A stretch of 64,000 bases of DNA from JANOBD01 sp031411495 (GTDB taxonomy: Bacteria; Planctomycetota; Phycisphaerae; Tepidisphaerales; Tepidisphaeraceae), in assembly GCA_031411495.1 (NCBI GenBank), contig JANOBD010000187.1, positions 124,001-188,000 on the forward strand, written 5' to 3'. The position numbers and the translations under genes were made by a program. Below the pieces are notes generated by a model, which ran no database searches, was not told where the DNA came from, and worked only from the letters and a program-made list of their open reading frames with translations. Shown here piece by piece: positions 52,212 to 60,575 of this stretch (position 1 is its first letter; each line of letters begins with the position of its first letter).

Positions 52212-53417
52212 TCACCGCTCGAGGTGACGCGCGAGAAACCCGTAGATCGATTGGAGGCGGGCGGCGTCAGTACTCACCGCATGGCCGCGCCCGTCCGTGT
52301 CGACGGCGAACTCATGATCGAGCCCCAGCGTAAGCAGCTTCTCATGCAAAGCGCGCAGACCCTCGCGGTATTCGGCACTTTCCGTGTCGCTCGTGTTCAG
52401 GTACATCGGCGCGGCCCGCTCTACCAGGTAGTGCGCTGCGCCGTGCGCGAGCCACCGCTCGCGGTTCGTCTCACGCCCGCCCCACGCCTTGGCAAACCGC
52501 TCGAGCATCGGATCGGCGTCGCTGAGCTTCGAATAGTCATACCGGTTGCCGTGAACCAGTGCGGCCTGCACATCGCTCGAGACGCCGGCATGTTCGCCGC
52601 CGACGTCGAACTCCGCCCGGCCATTGGTGACCGCGAGGAAGGCCGCCATCGGCCCGCCGCGAGAGAAGCCGACCGCGCCGATCTTTCCGTTGAGCCCGAG
52701 ATCATTCGCCTGCGCGCGGAGGGTCCGTACGGCGCTCTTGAGTCGATAGATCAGTTCCGGCATCGGATCATCCAGGCCCTTGTACGGCGCCGGCACCGGG
52801 TGATCGATCATCGCCGCGGCGAATCCGCGCAGCAGTGCGCCTTCGACCAACGTGTCATGACAGAACACGAGCGAGAAGTTCCCCATCCGCGCAGCGTTGT
52901 CACAGGTGATTTCCATCAGCGTCGGCGCAGGCGCCTTTGCATCCATCGGATACGCGATGTCGAGCTGCCAGGTTTTTTGATCGTTCGCGTAGAACGTCAC
53001 ATCGCGCTTGAGCGCGAATCCTTCGGGCAATATCCACAGCCGGTTGATGTCGATCGACGGATCGAGCAGAAGTTTCTTCTCCTTGATGTCCGAGCGGATC
53101 TTGAGCAGATCCTTGAGCAGTGCGTCGACCGTTGCCGCCGGGTCGTTCGCGTAATCGATCTCCACAATCGCGTTTCCATCGTCCGTGAGCGTTTTCGCGG
53201 CTCGCCGCCGCGCGTCCTGCGTGGCGGTGCTCGCGACGACATTCTTCAGAATGAACACGCCCGGAACCGAAGCGGGACGCGTCGTCGCAGCCTGAGCCGA
53301 TGTCGTACGCAGTTCCACGTCGCGACCCACCGCTTCGCTGTGCCAGGTGGAGGGCGTTTGCGCCGAGACGCAGCCGACGAGAAACACGAACGAAAGGGTG
53401 ATCACGCGGAAGACCAT
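52212..53417 (-). CDS. Alpha/beta-hydrolase lipoprotein (dienelactone hydrolase/esterase-like)
   Basis: 401 residues with a lipoprotein signal (MVFRVITLSFVFLVGC, Cys16). The hydrolase core has the nucleophile elbow IGAVGFSRGGPMAAF and a C-terminal His in DTDGRGHAVSTDAARLQ; an acidic residue lies between (HEFAVDTDG). The order matches dienelactone-hydrolase-like and acetylxylan-esterase-like carbohydrate esterases. It is probably anchored in the envelope and removes ester groups from polysaccharides taken up nearby. It is convergent with no gene and divergent from the large GH106-like enzyme. Confidence 0.8.
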   Translation of the reverse strand: MVFRVITLSFVFLVGCVSAQTPSTWHSEAVGRDVELRTTSAQAATTRPASVPGVFILKNVVASTATQDARRRAAKTLTDDGNAIVEIDYANDPAATVDALLKDLLKIRSDIKEKKLLLDPSIDINRLWILPEGFALKRDVTFYANDQKTWQLDIAYPMDAKAPAPTLMEITCDNAARMGNFSLVFCHDTLVEGALLRGFAAAMIDHPVPAPYKGLDDPMPELIYRLKSAVRTLRAQANDLGLNGKIGAVGFSRGGPMAAFLAVTNGRAEFDVGGEHAGVSSDVQAALVHGNRYDYSKLSDADPMLERFAKAWGGRETNRERWLAHGAAHYLVERAAPMYLNTSDTESAEYREGLRALHEKLLTLGLDHEFAVDTDGRGHAVSTDAARLQSIYGFLARHLER

Positions 53418-53517
53418 TCCTCAAACGTATCACAAGCGGGATTACATTCGCGGGCGAATCGGTTAGACAGAACGTTGCGTTCGCGATTCGGGCGCGACGG
53501 TGAGTAAACTCCGAAAC

Positions 53518-56500
53518 ATGCCCAGCCCGGCAACAACGTCCCGGCTCTATCCGCGCAGCGTCGAGCCGACGCTCGATCCGGAGCTATTCCGCAACCCGCC
53601 GAGCGAATATCGCGGTACGCCCTTCTGGTGCTGGAACGATCGACTCGACCGCGAACAGCTGCTTCGCCAGCTCGGCGTCATTCAACGGATGGGCTTCGGC
53701 GGCTTCCACATCCACAGTCGAACCGGTCTCGCGACCGAATACCTCGGCGCCGAGTGGATGCAGTTCGTCTCGATGTGCGCCGCCGAGGCCGAGAAGCGAA
53801 AATTGCTTTGCTGGCTCTACGACGAAGACCGGTGGCCCAGCGGGTATGCGGGCGGGCTGGCGACAGAGGAGCCGCAGTTTCGCCAGCGACAATTGCTCTG
53901 GACGACGATGCCTTACGGCAATAATGCGCCGCGCGGCAAGAGCGACTATACGACGGCCGTGCGGAACGAGACGGGCCGGCTGCTCGCGCGCTACGAAGTT
54001 GAACTTGACCCGACATTTCGGCTCGCCCGCTATCGACGCCTGCTCGAAGATGAGCCGACACTCGCCGTCCGGGCGATCTGGCACGCCTACATCGAACCCG
54101 CCACGCCCAGCACCTGGTTTAACGGCCAGACGGCGATCGATGCGCTCTCGAGGCCGGCGATCGAGCATTTCATCCTGATGACGCACGAGCGCTACCGCGC
54201 GGTGAAAGGGGTCACTTCTCTTTTCGGAACGACCATTCCCGCCTTCTTCACGGATGAGCCGCAGTTCACGAAAAAATCACAGTTCGCGCGCGGCGATGAG
54301 ACGCACGATCTGTTCATGCCGATCACCGAAGACTTCTTCAACACGTTCTGCGAAACCTTCGGGCAGGATCTTCTCGACCAGCTTCCCGAGCTATTCTGGA
54401 ATCTGAAGGACGATTCGCCGTCGCTCGCGCGGTATCGATACCACGAGCACACGGCCGAGCGGTTCGCCAGTGCGTTCTCCGACACGCTCGGCGACTGGTG
54501 CGGGCGCAACGGCGTCGCGCTCACCGGTCACATGCTCGGCGAAGCGAACCTGATGAGCCAGACGCGCGGCTGCGGCGAAGCGATGCGGGGCTTGCGGTCC
54601 TTCCAGCTCCCAGGCATCGACATCCTCTGCGACAGGCGCGAACTCACCACGGCCATTCAAGCACGAAGCATCGCGCACCAGTTCGGTCGCGAAGGCGTCG
54701 CCAGTGAACTGTACGGCGTCACGGGTTGGCATTTCGATTTCATCGGCCACAAAGCCCAGGGCGACTGGCAGGCGGCGATGGGTGTCACCGTCCGGGTGCC
54801 CCACCTCTTCTGGATGAGCATGCGCGGCGAAGCGAAGCGCGATTACCCCGCGTCCATCGGCGAACAATCGCCCTGGTTCGAGGAATACAAACTGATCGAA
54901 GACCACTTCGCCCGCGTGGCGACGCTCATGACCCGAGGCGAACCGGCGACGAACGTGGCCGTCATCCATCCGATAGAGTCCGCGTGGCTCCACTGGGGGC
55001 CGACCGCACACAACGGCGCGCAGGTGAAACAACTTGAAGAGTCGTTCACGCGCCTTCCGGAGTGGCTCCTGCTGGGTAATGTCGACTCTGACTATCTCAG
55101 CGAGTCGTTGCTGGCGATGCACGGCGCTGTGGTGTTGCCAGTATCGCCAACCGATGCGCGGTCCCAGCTTCAGATCGGCAAGATGCACTACGCCTGCGTG
55201 ATCGTTCCGCCGATGCAAACGATCCGCTCGACGACGCTGGACGCGCTCGAGAGATTCGCTTCCGCCGGGGGCAACGTCATTTTTGCGGGACCGATCCCCT
55301 CATGCGTCGACGCAGAATACTCCGACCGCGCCGCTCGCCTGGCGGCGCGGACCAAGGCAATCGCCTTCGAGGCGCAGGCGATTCGCCACGCCGCGATGAA
55401 TTGCTCGCCGATCCATATCACGCACGGCGACATGCAGCATGATCACGGTCGCAGCGACTCGATCCTTCATCAGGTTCGAATCGACTCTGAGAATCGACAC
55501 CTGTTCATCGTCAACACCGACCGCGAGAAAGGGCGTTCGATTCGAGTCCACTTTGCGGGCGCGTGGGACGCCGTACTGCACGACACCTTCGCCGGCACAA
55601 CCTCGTCAATGCCGTGCGTGCTCAACGAGGGCCACACCACCATCGCCTGCGAAATCCGGGCTCACGGTCACTTGCTCTTGACGCTGTCGCCGGCGACGGA
55701 TCGCGTCGTGGAAATCGTGCCGTCGGTCAGATGGGCGGAAATGCGGAGCATTTCAGGTCCGGTTCCGATCACCCTCAACGAGCCGAACGTGCTTCTGCTC
55801 GATCGCGCGCGCTTTCGTCTGAGCGATGACGAGCCCTGGAGCGAGCTGACCGACATCCTCCGCATCGATAATGCCATCCGCGCGCGGCTTGGCCTGTCCG
55901 CGCGGACCGGGCGCGGTGTTCAGCCGTGGGCGGATAAAGGGTCCGCGCCGCATCTTGTGGATGTCCAACTCCGGTTCGACGTCAACTCGGAGATCGATCT
56001 CGTGGGCGCTTCGCTCGCGATGGAATCGCCGGAGCTGGCATCGATTCAGATCGATGACGTTGATGTGCCGATGCAGATCGACGGCTGGTGGGTGGATGAA
56101 TCGATCCGCCGCGTGCGCCTGCCGCGCCTTTCAGCGGGCCCGCACGAGTTGGCGATCACTCTCCCCTTCACGCGCAAATCCGAAATCGAAGCGTGCTACC
56201 TGCTCGGTGATTTCGGCGTCGTCGTCTCGGGCGCGGATGCGCGGATCATCGCGCCGCCGCGAGAGTTGGCGTGGGGCGACTGGACGCACCAAGGCCTCCC
56301 CTTCTATGGCGGAAACGTCACGTACCACGCGACGGCCGGTTCGCCGCTCGGCCGCACGAAACTCGTCGTGCCGAGCTATCGGAATCCGCTTCTCTCGATC
56401 ACAAGCGGCGGGCGATCGATTGGCAAAATCGCGTTCGCGCCGTTTGAACTTGAACTCCCGGCAGGGGTCGGCACAATCGACATCACCGCATTCGGCAACC

Positions 56501-56658
56501 GCGCCAACACGTTTGGCCCGCTCCACCACGCAGATGAAAACCTGAAATGGATCGGGCCCTCCGCGTGGCGGACGACCGGCGACGCCTGGCGCGCGGATTA
56601 CTTATTGAAAACGATGGGCGTACTGAGTGCGCCGCTCATCTATGCGGCGCGCGCGTGA
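53518..56658 (+). CDS. Large glycoside hydrolase, GH106-like (alpha-L-rhamnosidase candidate)
   Basis: 1046 residues from the ATG at 53518; a GTG six codons upstream is an alternative. The N-terminal barrel opens with PSEYRGTPFWCWNDRLDREQ, then GFGGFHIHSRTGLATEYLG and LLCWLYDEDRWPSGYAGG, the order seen in GH106-type and related rhamnosidases. The middle holds a Rossmann-like subdomain (AVIHPIESAW..., NVIFAGPIPS). The C-terminal jelly-roll strands end PLIYAARA. No signal peptide is visible. Predicted to act on alpha-L-rhamnose in RG-II or other plant glycans, but the exact family is not certain. Confidence 0.75.
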   Translation: MPSPATTSRLYPRSVEPTLDPELFRNPPSEYRGTPFWCWNDRLDREQLLRQLGVIQRMGFGGFHIHSRTGLATEYLGAEWMQFVSMCAAEAEKRKLLCWLYDEDRWPSGYAGGLATEEPQFRQRQLLWTTMPYGNNAPRGKSDYTTAVRNETGRLLARYEVELDPTFRLARYRRLLEDEPTLAVRAIWHAYIEPATPSTWFNGQTAIDALSRPAIEHFILMTHERYRAVKGVTSLFGTTIPAFFTDEPQFTKKSQFARGDETHDLFMPITEDFFNTFCETFGQDLLDQLPELFWNLKDDSPSLARYRYHEHTAERFASAFSDTLGDWCGRNGVALTGHMLGEANLMSQTRGCGEAMRGLRSFQLPGIDILCDRRELTTAIQARSIAHQFGREGVASELYGVTGWHFDFIGHKAQGDWQAAMGVTVRVPHLFWMSMRGEAKRDYPASIGEQSPWFEEYKLIEDHFARVATLMTRGEPATNVAVIHPIESAWLHWGPTAHNGAQVKQLEESFTRLPEWLLLGNVDSDYLSESLLAMHGAVVLPVSPTDARSQLQIGKMHYACVIVPPMQTIRSTTLDALERFASAGGNVIFAGPIPSCVDAEYSDRAARLAARTKAIAFEAQAIRHAAMNCSPIHITHGDMQHDHGRSDSILHQVRIDSENRHLFIVNTDREKGRSIRVHFAGAWDAVLHDTFAGTTSSMPCVLNEGHTTIACEIRAHGHLLLTLSPATDRVVEIVPSVRWAEMRSISGPVPITLNEPNVLLLDRARFRLSDDEPWSELTDILRIDNAIRARLGLSARTGRGVQPWADKGSAPHLVDVQLRFDVNSEIDLVGASLAMESPELASIQIDDVDVPMQIDGWWVDESIRRVRLPRLSAGPHELAITLPFTRKSEIEACYLLGDFGVVVSGADARIIAPPRELAWGDWTHQGLPFYGGNVTYHATAGSPLGRTKLVVPSYRNPLLSITSGGRSIGKIAFAPFELELPAGVGTIDITAFGNRANTFGPLHHADENLKWIGPSAWRTTGDAWRADYLLKTMGVLSAPLIYAARA

Positions 56659-56682
56659 GCGCACGCGTGTAGACGCAAGACT

Positions 56683-56985
56683 TCACTGGTTGCCGGCCAA
56701 TTTTGCATCGGCGGCGCGCTCGGCCTCGCTGTCGCGTTGAACGTCTTCGCCGTGCGCGCGCTCGTAGGTTTGGATGTCTTTGAATTGCCCTTCCGCATCC
56801 CGCACAGCGTAGAGCTTCTTGCCTTTGCTGCTGCGCATCGTCGTCCGGCTGCCGTGCTTCTTGGCCGCCTTCTTCGCGACTTTTTTGGCGACCTTCTTCC
56901 CGGATTTCTTTGCCGACTTCTTAGCTGCTTTCTTGCCGGCTTTCTTGGTCGTCTTCTTTGCAGCCTTCTTCGCTTTCTTTGCCAT
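56683..56985 (-). CDS. Lysine-rich histone H1-like protein
   Basis: 100 residues from the ATG at 56985, which has AAGGA 8 bases upstream; the ATG at 56991 lies directly on it. Residues 1-43 are almost entirely Lys/Ala (AKKAKKAAKKTTKKAGKKAA...), like the C-terminal tail of histone H1. They are followed by a conserved C-terminal part (SSKGKKLYAVRDAEGQFKD, then IQTYERAHGEDVQRDSEAE). The tail would bind DNA without sequence preference. The conserved part is shared with other planctomycete H1-like proteins and may interact with DNA or proteins. It is convergent with the GH106-like gene. Codon use is compatible with its neighbours. Confidence 0.75.
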   Translation of the reverse strand: MAKKAKKAAKKTTKKAGKKAAKKSAKKSGKKVAKKVAKKAAKKHGSRTTMRSSKGKKLYAVRDAEGQFKDIQTYERAHGEDVQRDSEAERAADAKLAGNQ

Positions 56986-57234
56986 CTGCATGTCCTTCTG
57001 GAAATTGACGGGCACTGCGCCCGCACTGACGGTTCGTTCAACCTGGTGACGCTGCCGGGATCATAAGAGGATCCGCATAGAAGTAGGAAAAGAAGGCGAG
57101 TCGGGCGACAGTGTCGATCGAACCGCTCTGACGAGGTTGCAGTTCAACGTTTTGTACCGGAAATGCAAGGTGAATCGGCGTCGTCGGCGGCGTCGGACGC
57201 TATCTTCAAGGTCGAAAGAATACCTGATTGAATC

Positions 57235-58488
57235 ATGACGCGATTTTCCGCCACGTACTGGATCGAAACGCCCGACTCTCTCGAGAAGGCCGCGCAGACG
57301 CTGGCCGCCGAGCAGAGTAGCGGCACGTTCGTCGCCGTGCCGGGCGAGACGGACGAACTCAAGCAACGGCACGCCGCGCGGGTGGAGAAGATCGAGCCGC
57401 TCGATGTGATCACAACGCCGAGCATTCCCGCGCCGACGACCGCGACCTTGTTCCGGCAAGCTCGCGTCACGGTGAGCTGGCCGCTGGAGAACATCGGAAC
57501 GAATCTGCCCGCGCTCGTTTCCACGGTCCAGGGCAATCTTTACGAGATCCGCGCATTCACCGGCTTACGCCTGCTCTCCCTGGATCTGCCGGCCGAGTTC
57601 ACGAATCACTTTCGCGGCCCGAAATTCGGAATCGAGGGAACGCGCGAGCGAGCCGGTGTGAACGGCCGACCCTTGATCGGAACCATTATCAAGCCGAGCG
57701 TCGGGCTCACCCCGACTCAAACGGCGAAGATGGTCGAGGTCCTGGCCGACGCCGGTATCGATTTCATCAAGGACGATGAGCTGATGGCCAATCCGCCCCA
57801 CTCGCCCTTCGAACAGCGCGTGAAGTCGATCATGGCGGTGCTCAATCGTCACGCCGACAAGACGGGCAAGAGGGTTCTCTATGCGTTCAACCTGACGGCC
57901 GAACTCGACGCGATGAAGCAGAACTGTGAGACGATCCTCGCTCACGGCGGCACCTGTGCGATGGTCAGCATCAACGCAGTCGGTCTCGCGGCGACCAAAG
58001 CGATCTGCGATCGGGGCGGACTCATCGTCCACGGCCACCGCAACGGCTGGGGCATGCTCACACGCGCGCCCGCGCTGGGAATGGAATTTGCCGCCTACCA
58101 AGCGCTCTGGCGCCTTGCGGGGATCGACCAGCTTCACGTGAACGGCATCGCCAACAAGTTCTGGGAGAGTGACGACTCGGTGGTCGCGTCGATCGCCGCG
58201 TGTCGGGCACCGATGCACAACCTCGCACCGCTGCTGCCGGTCGTTTCTTCGGGACAAACCGGGTTGCAGGCACCGGAAACATTTCGCCGGACGCAGACGA
58301 CCGACCTGCTCTACCTTGCCGGCGGCGGGATCGCGGCTCATCCCTCCGGCGCCCGTGCGGGCGTCATCGCGCTTCGCCAGGCGTGGGAAGCCGCAGTGAA
58401 CGGCGTCCCACTCGACGAGTTTGCGCGCACGCACATCGAGCTTCGCGAGCAGATTGAGAAGTTCGGGAAACCGGAGAAGTACGCATGA
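57235..58488 (+). CDS. RubisCO-like protein (form IV), candidate 3-oxo-isoapionate-4-phosphate decarboxylase
   Basis: 417 residues. RubisCO large-subunit features are clear: GTIIKPSVGL with Lys153, the metal-binding IKDDELM block (carbamylated-type Lys179, Asp181, Glu182), VHGHRNGWG (266-274) and HVNGIANKFWES with loop-6-like Lys308. It lacks the full set of CO2-fixing residues, and there is no small-subunit gene. The next gene is a DUF1537 kinase overlapping by 4 bases. In D-apiose catabolism the RubisCO-like protein OiaX decarboxylates 3-oxo-isoapionate 4-phosphate made by the DUF1537 kinase OiaK, so that role is the best inference here. Other RLP reactions cannot be excluded. Confidence 0.88.
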   Translation: MTRFSATYWIETPDSLEKAAQTLAAEQSSGTFVAVPGETDELKQRHAARVEKIEPLDVITTPSIPAPTTATLFRQARVTVSWPLENIGTNLPALVSTVQGNLYEIRAFTGLRLLSLDLPAEFTNHFRGPKFGIEGTRERAGVNGRPLIGTIIKPSVGLTPTQTAKMVEVLADAGIDFIKDDELMANPPHSPFEQRVKSIMAVLNRHADKTGKRVLYAFNLTAELDAMKQNCETILAHGGTCAMVSINAVGLAATKAICDRGGLIVHGHRNGWGMLTRAPALGMEFAAYQALWRLAGIDQLHVNGIANKFWESDDSVVASIAACRAPMHNLAPLLPVVSSGQTGLQAPETFRRTQTTDLLYLAGGGIAAHPSGARAGVIALRQAWEAAVNGVPLDEFARTHIELREQIEKFGKPEKYA

Positions 58489-59777
58489 GCCAGGAGAAAC
58501 TGCTCATGGCCTTCTACGGCGACGATTTTACCGGCTCGACCGATGCGATGGAATCGCTCGCGCTCGCGGGCATCCGCACGATCCTCTTCACAAAACCGCC
58601 GACGCGCCGGGACATCGATTCGATCCCCGGCCTTGAAGCGTTCGGTGTCGCAGGCCGATCACGAAGCATGCCGCCCTCGGAAATGAAGCCGGAACTCGCC
58701 GGCGCTTTCGCGCAGATCAGGGACACCGGCGTGCCAATCGTTCACTACAAGGTGTGTTCAACCTTCGATTCTTCTCCGGCGTGCGGCAGTATCGGCTCCG
58801 CGCTCGACATCGGCGCGAAAGTCTTCGGAGCGGCGTGCATTCCTATCGTCGGCGGCGCGCCGCACCTGGGCCGCCACTGTGTCTTTGGGAACCTCTTCGC
58901 GCGCGGCAGTGGCGATTCATCGCCCTTGAGGCTCGATCGCCACCCCAACATGGCGAACCATCCGGTCACGCCGATGAATGAGTCGGACCTTCGTCTTCAT
59001 CTCGCCTGCCAAACCGAGATGCCGATCGCGCTCTTCGACGTCACGCGTCTTTCCGATCCCACGCAATACCTGCAACTCATCGAACGACACCGCGGTGCGG
59101 TGCTGATTGACTTCCTGAGCGTGCCGGAATCGACCCTCATCGGCATGCACCTGTTACAACACGCCAAACGGCAATCGCCGCTGTTTGTCGTCGGCTCGTC
59201 TGGCGTCGAGGTCGCGCTGGCGGCTTACTGGACGCGCGGGCGCACGGGGAGCGTTCCAGCGGTAACCGAGAATGGCCCGCTGCTTGTCTCCGTCGGCAGT
59301 TGCTCGCCGGTTACAGCAAGGCAGATCGCCTGGGCCGAGCAGCACGGCTTTTGTTTGCTGACTGTGACCGGAATCGAATCCGAAGATCTCGAACTCGTTC
59401 GCAACGCATCCATCCAGCTCGAACAGGGTCGAAGCGTCGTCGTCCATACCGGCGGCGCGGTATCCGAAGTCCGACACGCGAGCCGGGACCAGATCGGCGA
59501 GGCGCTTGCGCGGGTGACGCGATCGATCGTGGAAGGCGCCGGCGTGAGTCGCCTGCTCGTCGCTGGTGGCGACACGTCCGGACAGATCGCCGAGGCGCTT
59601 CAGATCACCAGCCTCGAAATGGCTGGTGTCCTCGTCCGCGGCGCGCCGCTCTGCCGGGCGGCGTCGGTGTTGCCTGCGAGCAACGGCCTCGAAGTCGTCT
59701 TCAAAGGCGGCCAGGTTGGCGGCGACGAGTTCTTCGGCCTTGTTCAACGCGGCACTCCACCGGGAAATCAATCATGA
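58485..59777 (+). CDS. DUF1537 four-carbon/acid-sugar kinase (OiaK-like)
   Basis: 430 residues, ATG overlapping the RLP stop as ATGA. The N-terminus MAFYGDDFTGSTDAMESLAL is the diagnostic DDFTG motif of DUF1537 kinases. The C-terminal nucleotide-binding part has LLVAGGDTSGQIAEALQ and NGLEVVFKGGQVGGDEFF. Family members phosphorylate sugar acids such as erythronate, threonate or 3-oxo-isoapionate. Pairing with a RubisCO-like protein points to the last of these (OiaK role). The kinase stop again overlaps the next ATG by 4 bases. Cytoplasmic, no domain missing. Confidence 0.92.
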   Translation: MSQEKLLMAFYGDDFTGSTDAMESLALAGIRTILFTKPPTRRDIDSIPGLEAFGVAGRSRSMPPSEMKPELAGAFAQIRDTGVPIVHYKVCSTFDSSPACGSIGSALDIGAKVFGAACIPIVGGAPHLGRHCVFGNLFARGSGDSSPLRLDRHPNMANHPVTPMNESDLRLHLACQTEMPIALFDVTRLSDPTQYLQLIERHRGAVLIDFLSVPESTLIGMHLLQHAKRQSPLFVVGSSGVEVALAAYWTRGRTGSVPAVTENGPLLVSVGSCSPVTARQIAWAEQHGFCLLTVTGIESEDLELVRNASIQLEQGRSVVVHTGGAVSEVRHASRDQIGEALARVTRSIVEGAGVSRLLVAGGDTSGQIAEALQITSLEMAGVLVRGAPLCRAASVLPASNGLEVVFKGGQVGGDEFFGLVQRGTPPGNQS

Positions 59778-60436
59778 GCAAATCCATTGCGCTGCTTCAC
59801 ACCTCGTCGACGATGATCCCCGTCTTCAAAGCGCTCACCGATGAACTGGTGAAAGGCGCGCCCGTGTTCAACATGGTCGATGAAAGCCTCCTGCGGGACA
59901 TCATTCGGGACAAAGGCCTGAGTGAACCGACCGCGGCGCGGCTCATCGGCCACGTGAAAGCGGCCGAACAGGCTGGCGCGGAGATCATCCTGGTGAGTTG
60001 CTCGTCGATGGGCCGGGCGGTCGAGCGGTCGCGCGCGCAGTGCAAGGCGACCGTGCTGCGTGTCGACGAGCCGATGGCCGACAAGGCGATCGCGACGGGA
60101 TCGAACATCGGCGTCATCGCGACGCTGCCCTCGACGCTTAAGCCGACGGTGGAACTGATCCAGGAACGCGCCGCCGCGCAGGGCAAGGCCGTCTTGATCG
60201 AGTCGTGTCTTGTCGAGGGCGCATTTGACGCCGTCATCACCGGCAATGGCGCGAAGCATGACGAGCTCATCAAGGCGAAACTGAAGGACCTTGTTGGCCG
60301 GGTCGATGTGATCGTCCTTGCCCAGGCATCGATGGCACGGGTCACCGATGCGATGTCGGAAGATGAAAAGCCGGTGCCGATCCTCTCCAGCCCGCGACTG
60401 GCGGTGGAGAAGATTCGGGAGTTGATTGGCGAATAG
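59774..60436 (+). CDS. Asp/Glu/hydantoin racemase-family protein
   Basis: 220 residues, translationally coupled to the kinase. The two-cysteine pattern of Asp/Glu racemases is present: the first cysteine in IILVSCSSMGRAVER and the second in VLIESCLVEGAFDA, with GVIATLPSTLKPTVEL between. These enzymes use two Cys as acid/base to epimerise amino acids or related carbanions; some family members isomerise hydroxy acids. In this operon it probably epimerises or isomerises a sugar-acid intermediate. It is not part of the described apiose pathways that I know, so its step here is unassigned. Confidence 0.82.
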   Translation: MSKSIALLHTSSTMIPVFKALTDELVKGAPVFNMVDESLLRDIIRDKGLSEPTAARLIGHVKAAEQAGAEIILVSCSSMGRAVERSRAQCKATVLRVDEPMADKAIATGSNIGVIATLPSTLKPTVELIQERAAAQGKAVLIESCLVEGAFDAVITGNGAKHDELIKAKLKDLVGRVDVIVLAQASMARVTDAMSEDEKPVPILSSPRLAVEKIRELIGE

Positions 60437-60464
60437 GAATCGTGGCCAGGAAGCAGTCAAGCAC

Positions 60465-60575
60465 TGTCACCCTGAGTGTACTCGCGAAGGGTCTGGCACG
60501 GTGGGCTCGATGCTTGTGTCGATCGCGAGCGACAAATCCTCATCTCAAGATGCTTCGGAGTACCTCAGCATGACA
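60465..60575. repeat. Inverted pair of a dispersed GTCA(T/C)xCTGAG...GAAG repeat
   Basis: The left arm TGTCACCCTGAG (60465-60476) continues with GTACTCGCGAAGGGTCT. The right arm (60543-60575), read on the minus strand, begins TGTCATGCTGAGGTACTCC and continues with GAAGCATCT. The two arms are about 80% alike over 30 bases in opposite orientation, with about 45 bases between, as in a miniature inverted-repeat unit. The outer end of the right arm contains the start codon used for the Gfo/Idh gene. Similar GTCATCCTGAG...GAAGGATCT words are known as dispersed repeats in several GC-rich bacterial groups. Confidence 0.6.

Noticed and set aside
56860..56985. Lys/Ala repeats as a possible DNA repeat or CRISPR-like array
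   Set aside because: The periodicity follows codons for an H1-like tail; there are no spacers or conserved repeat units.
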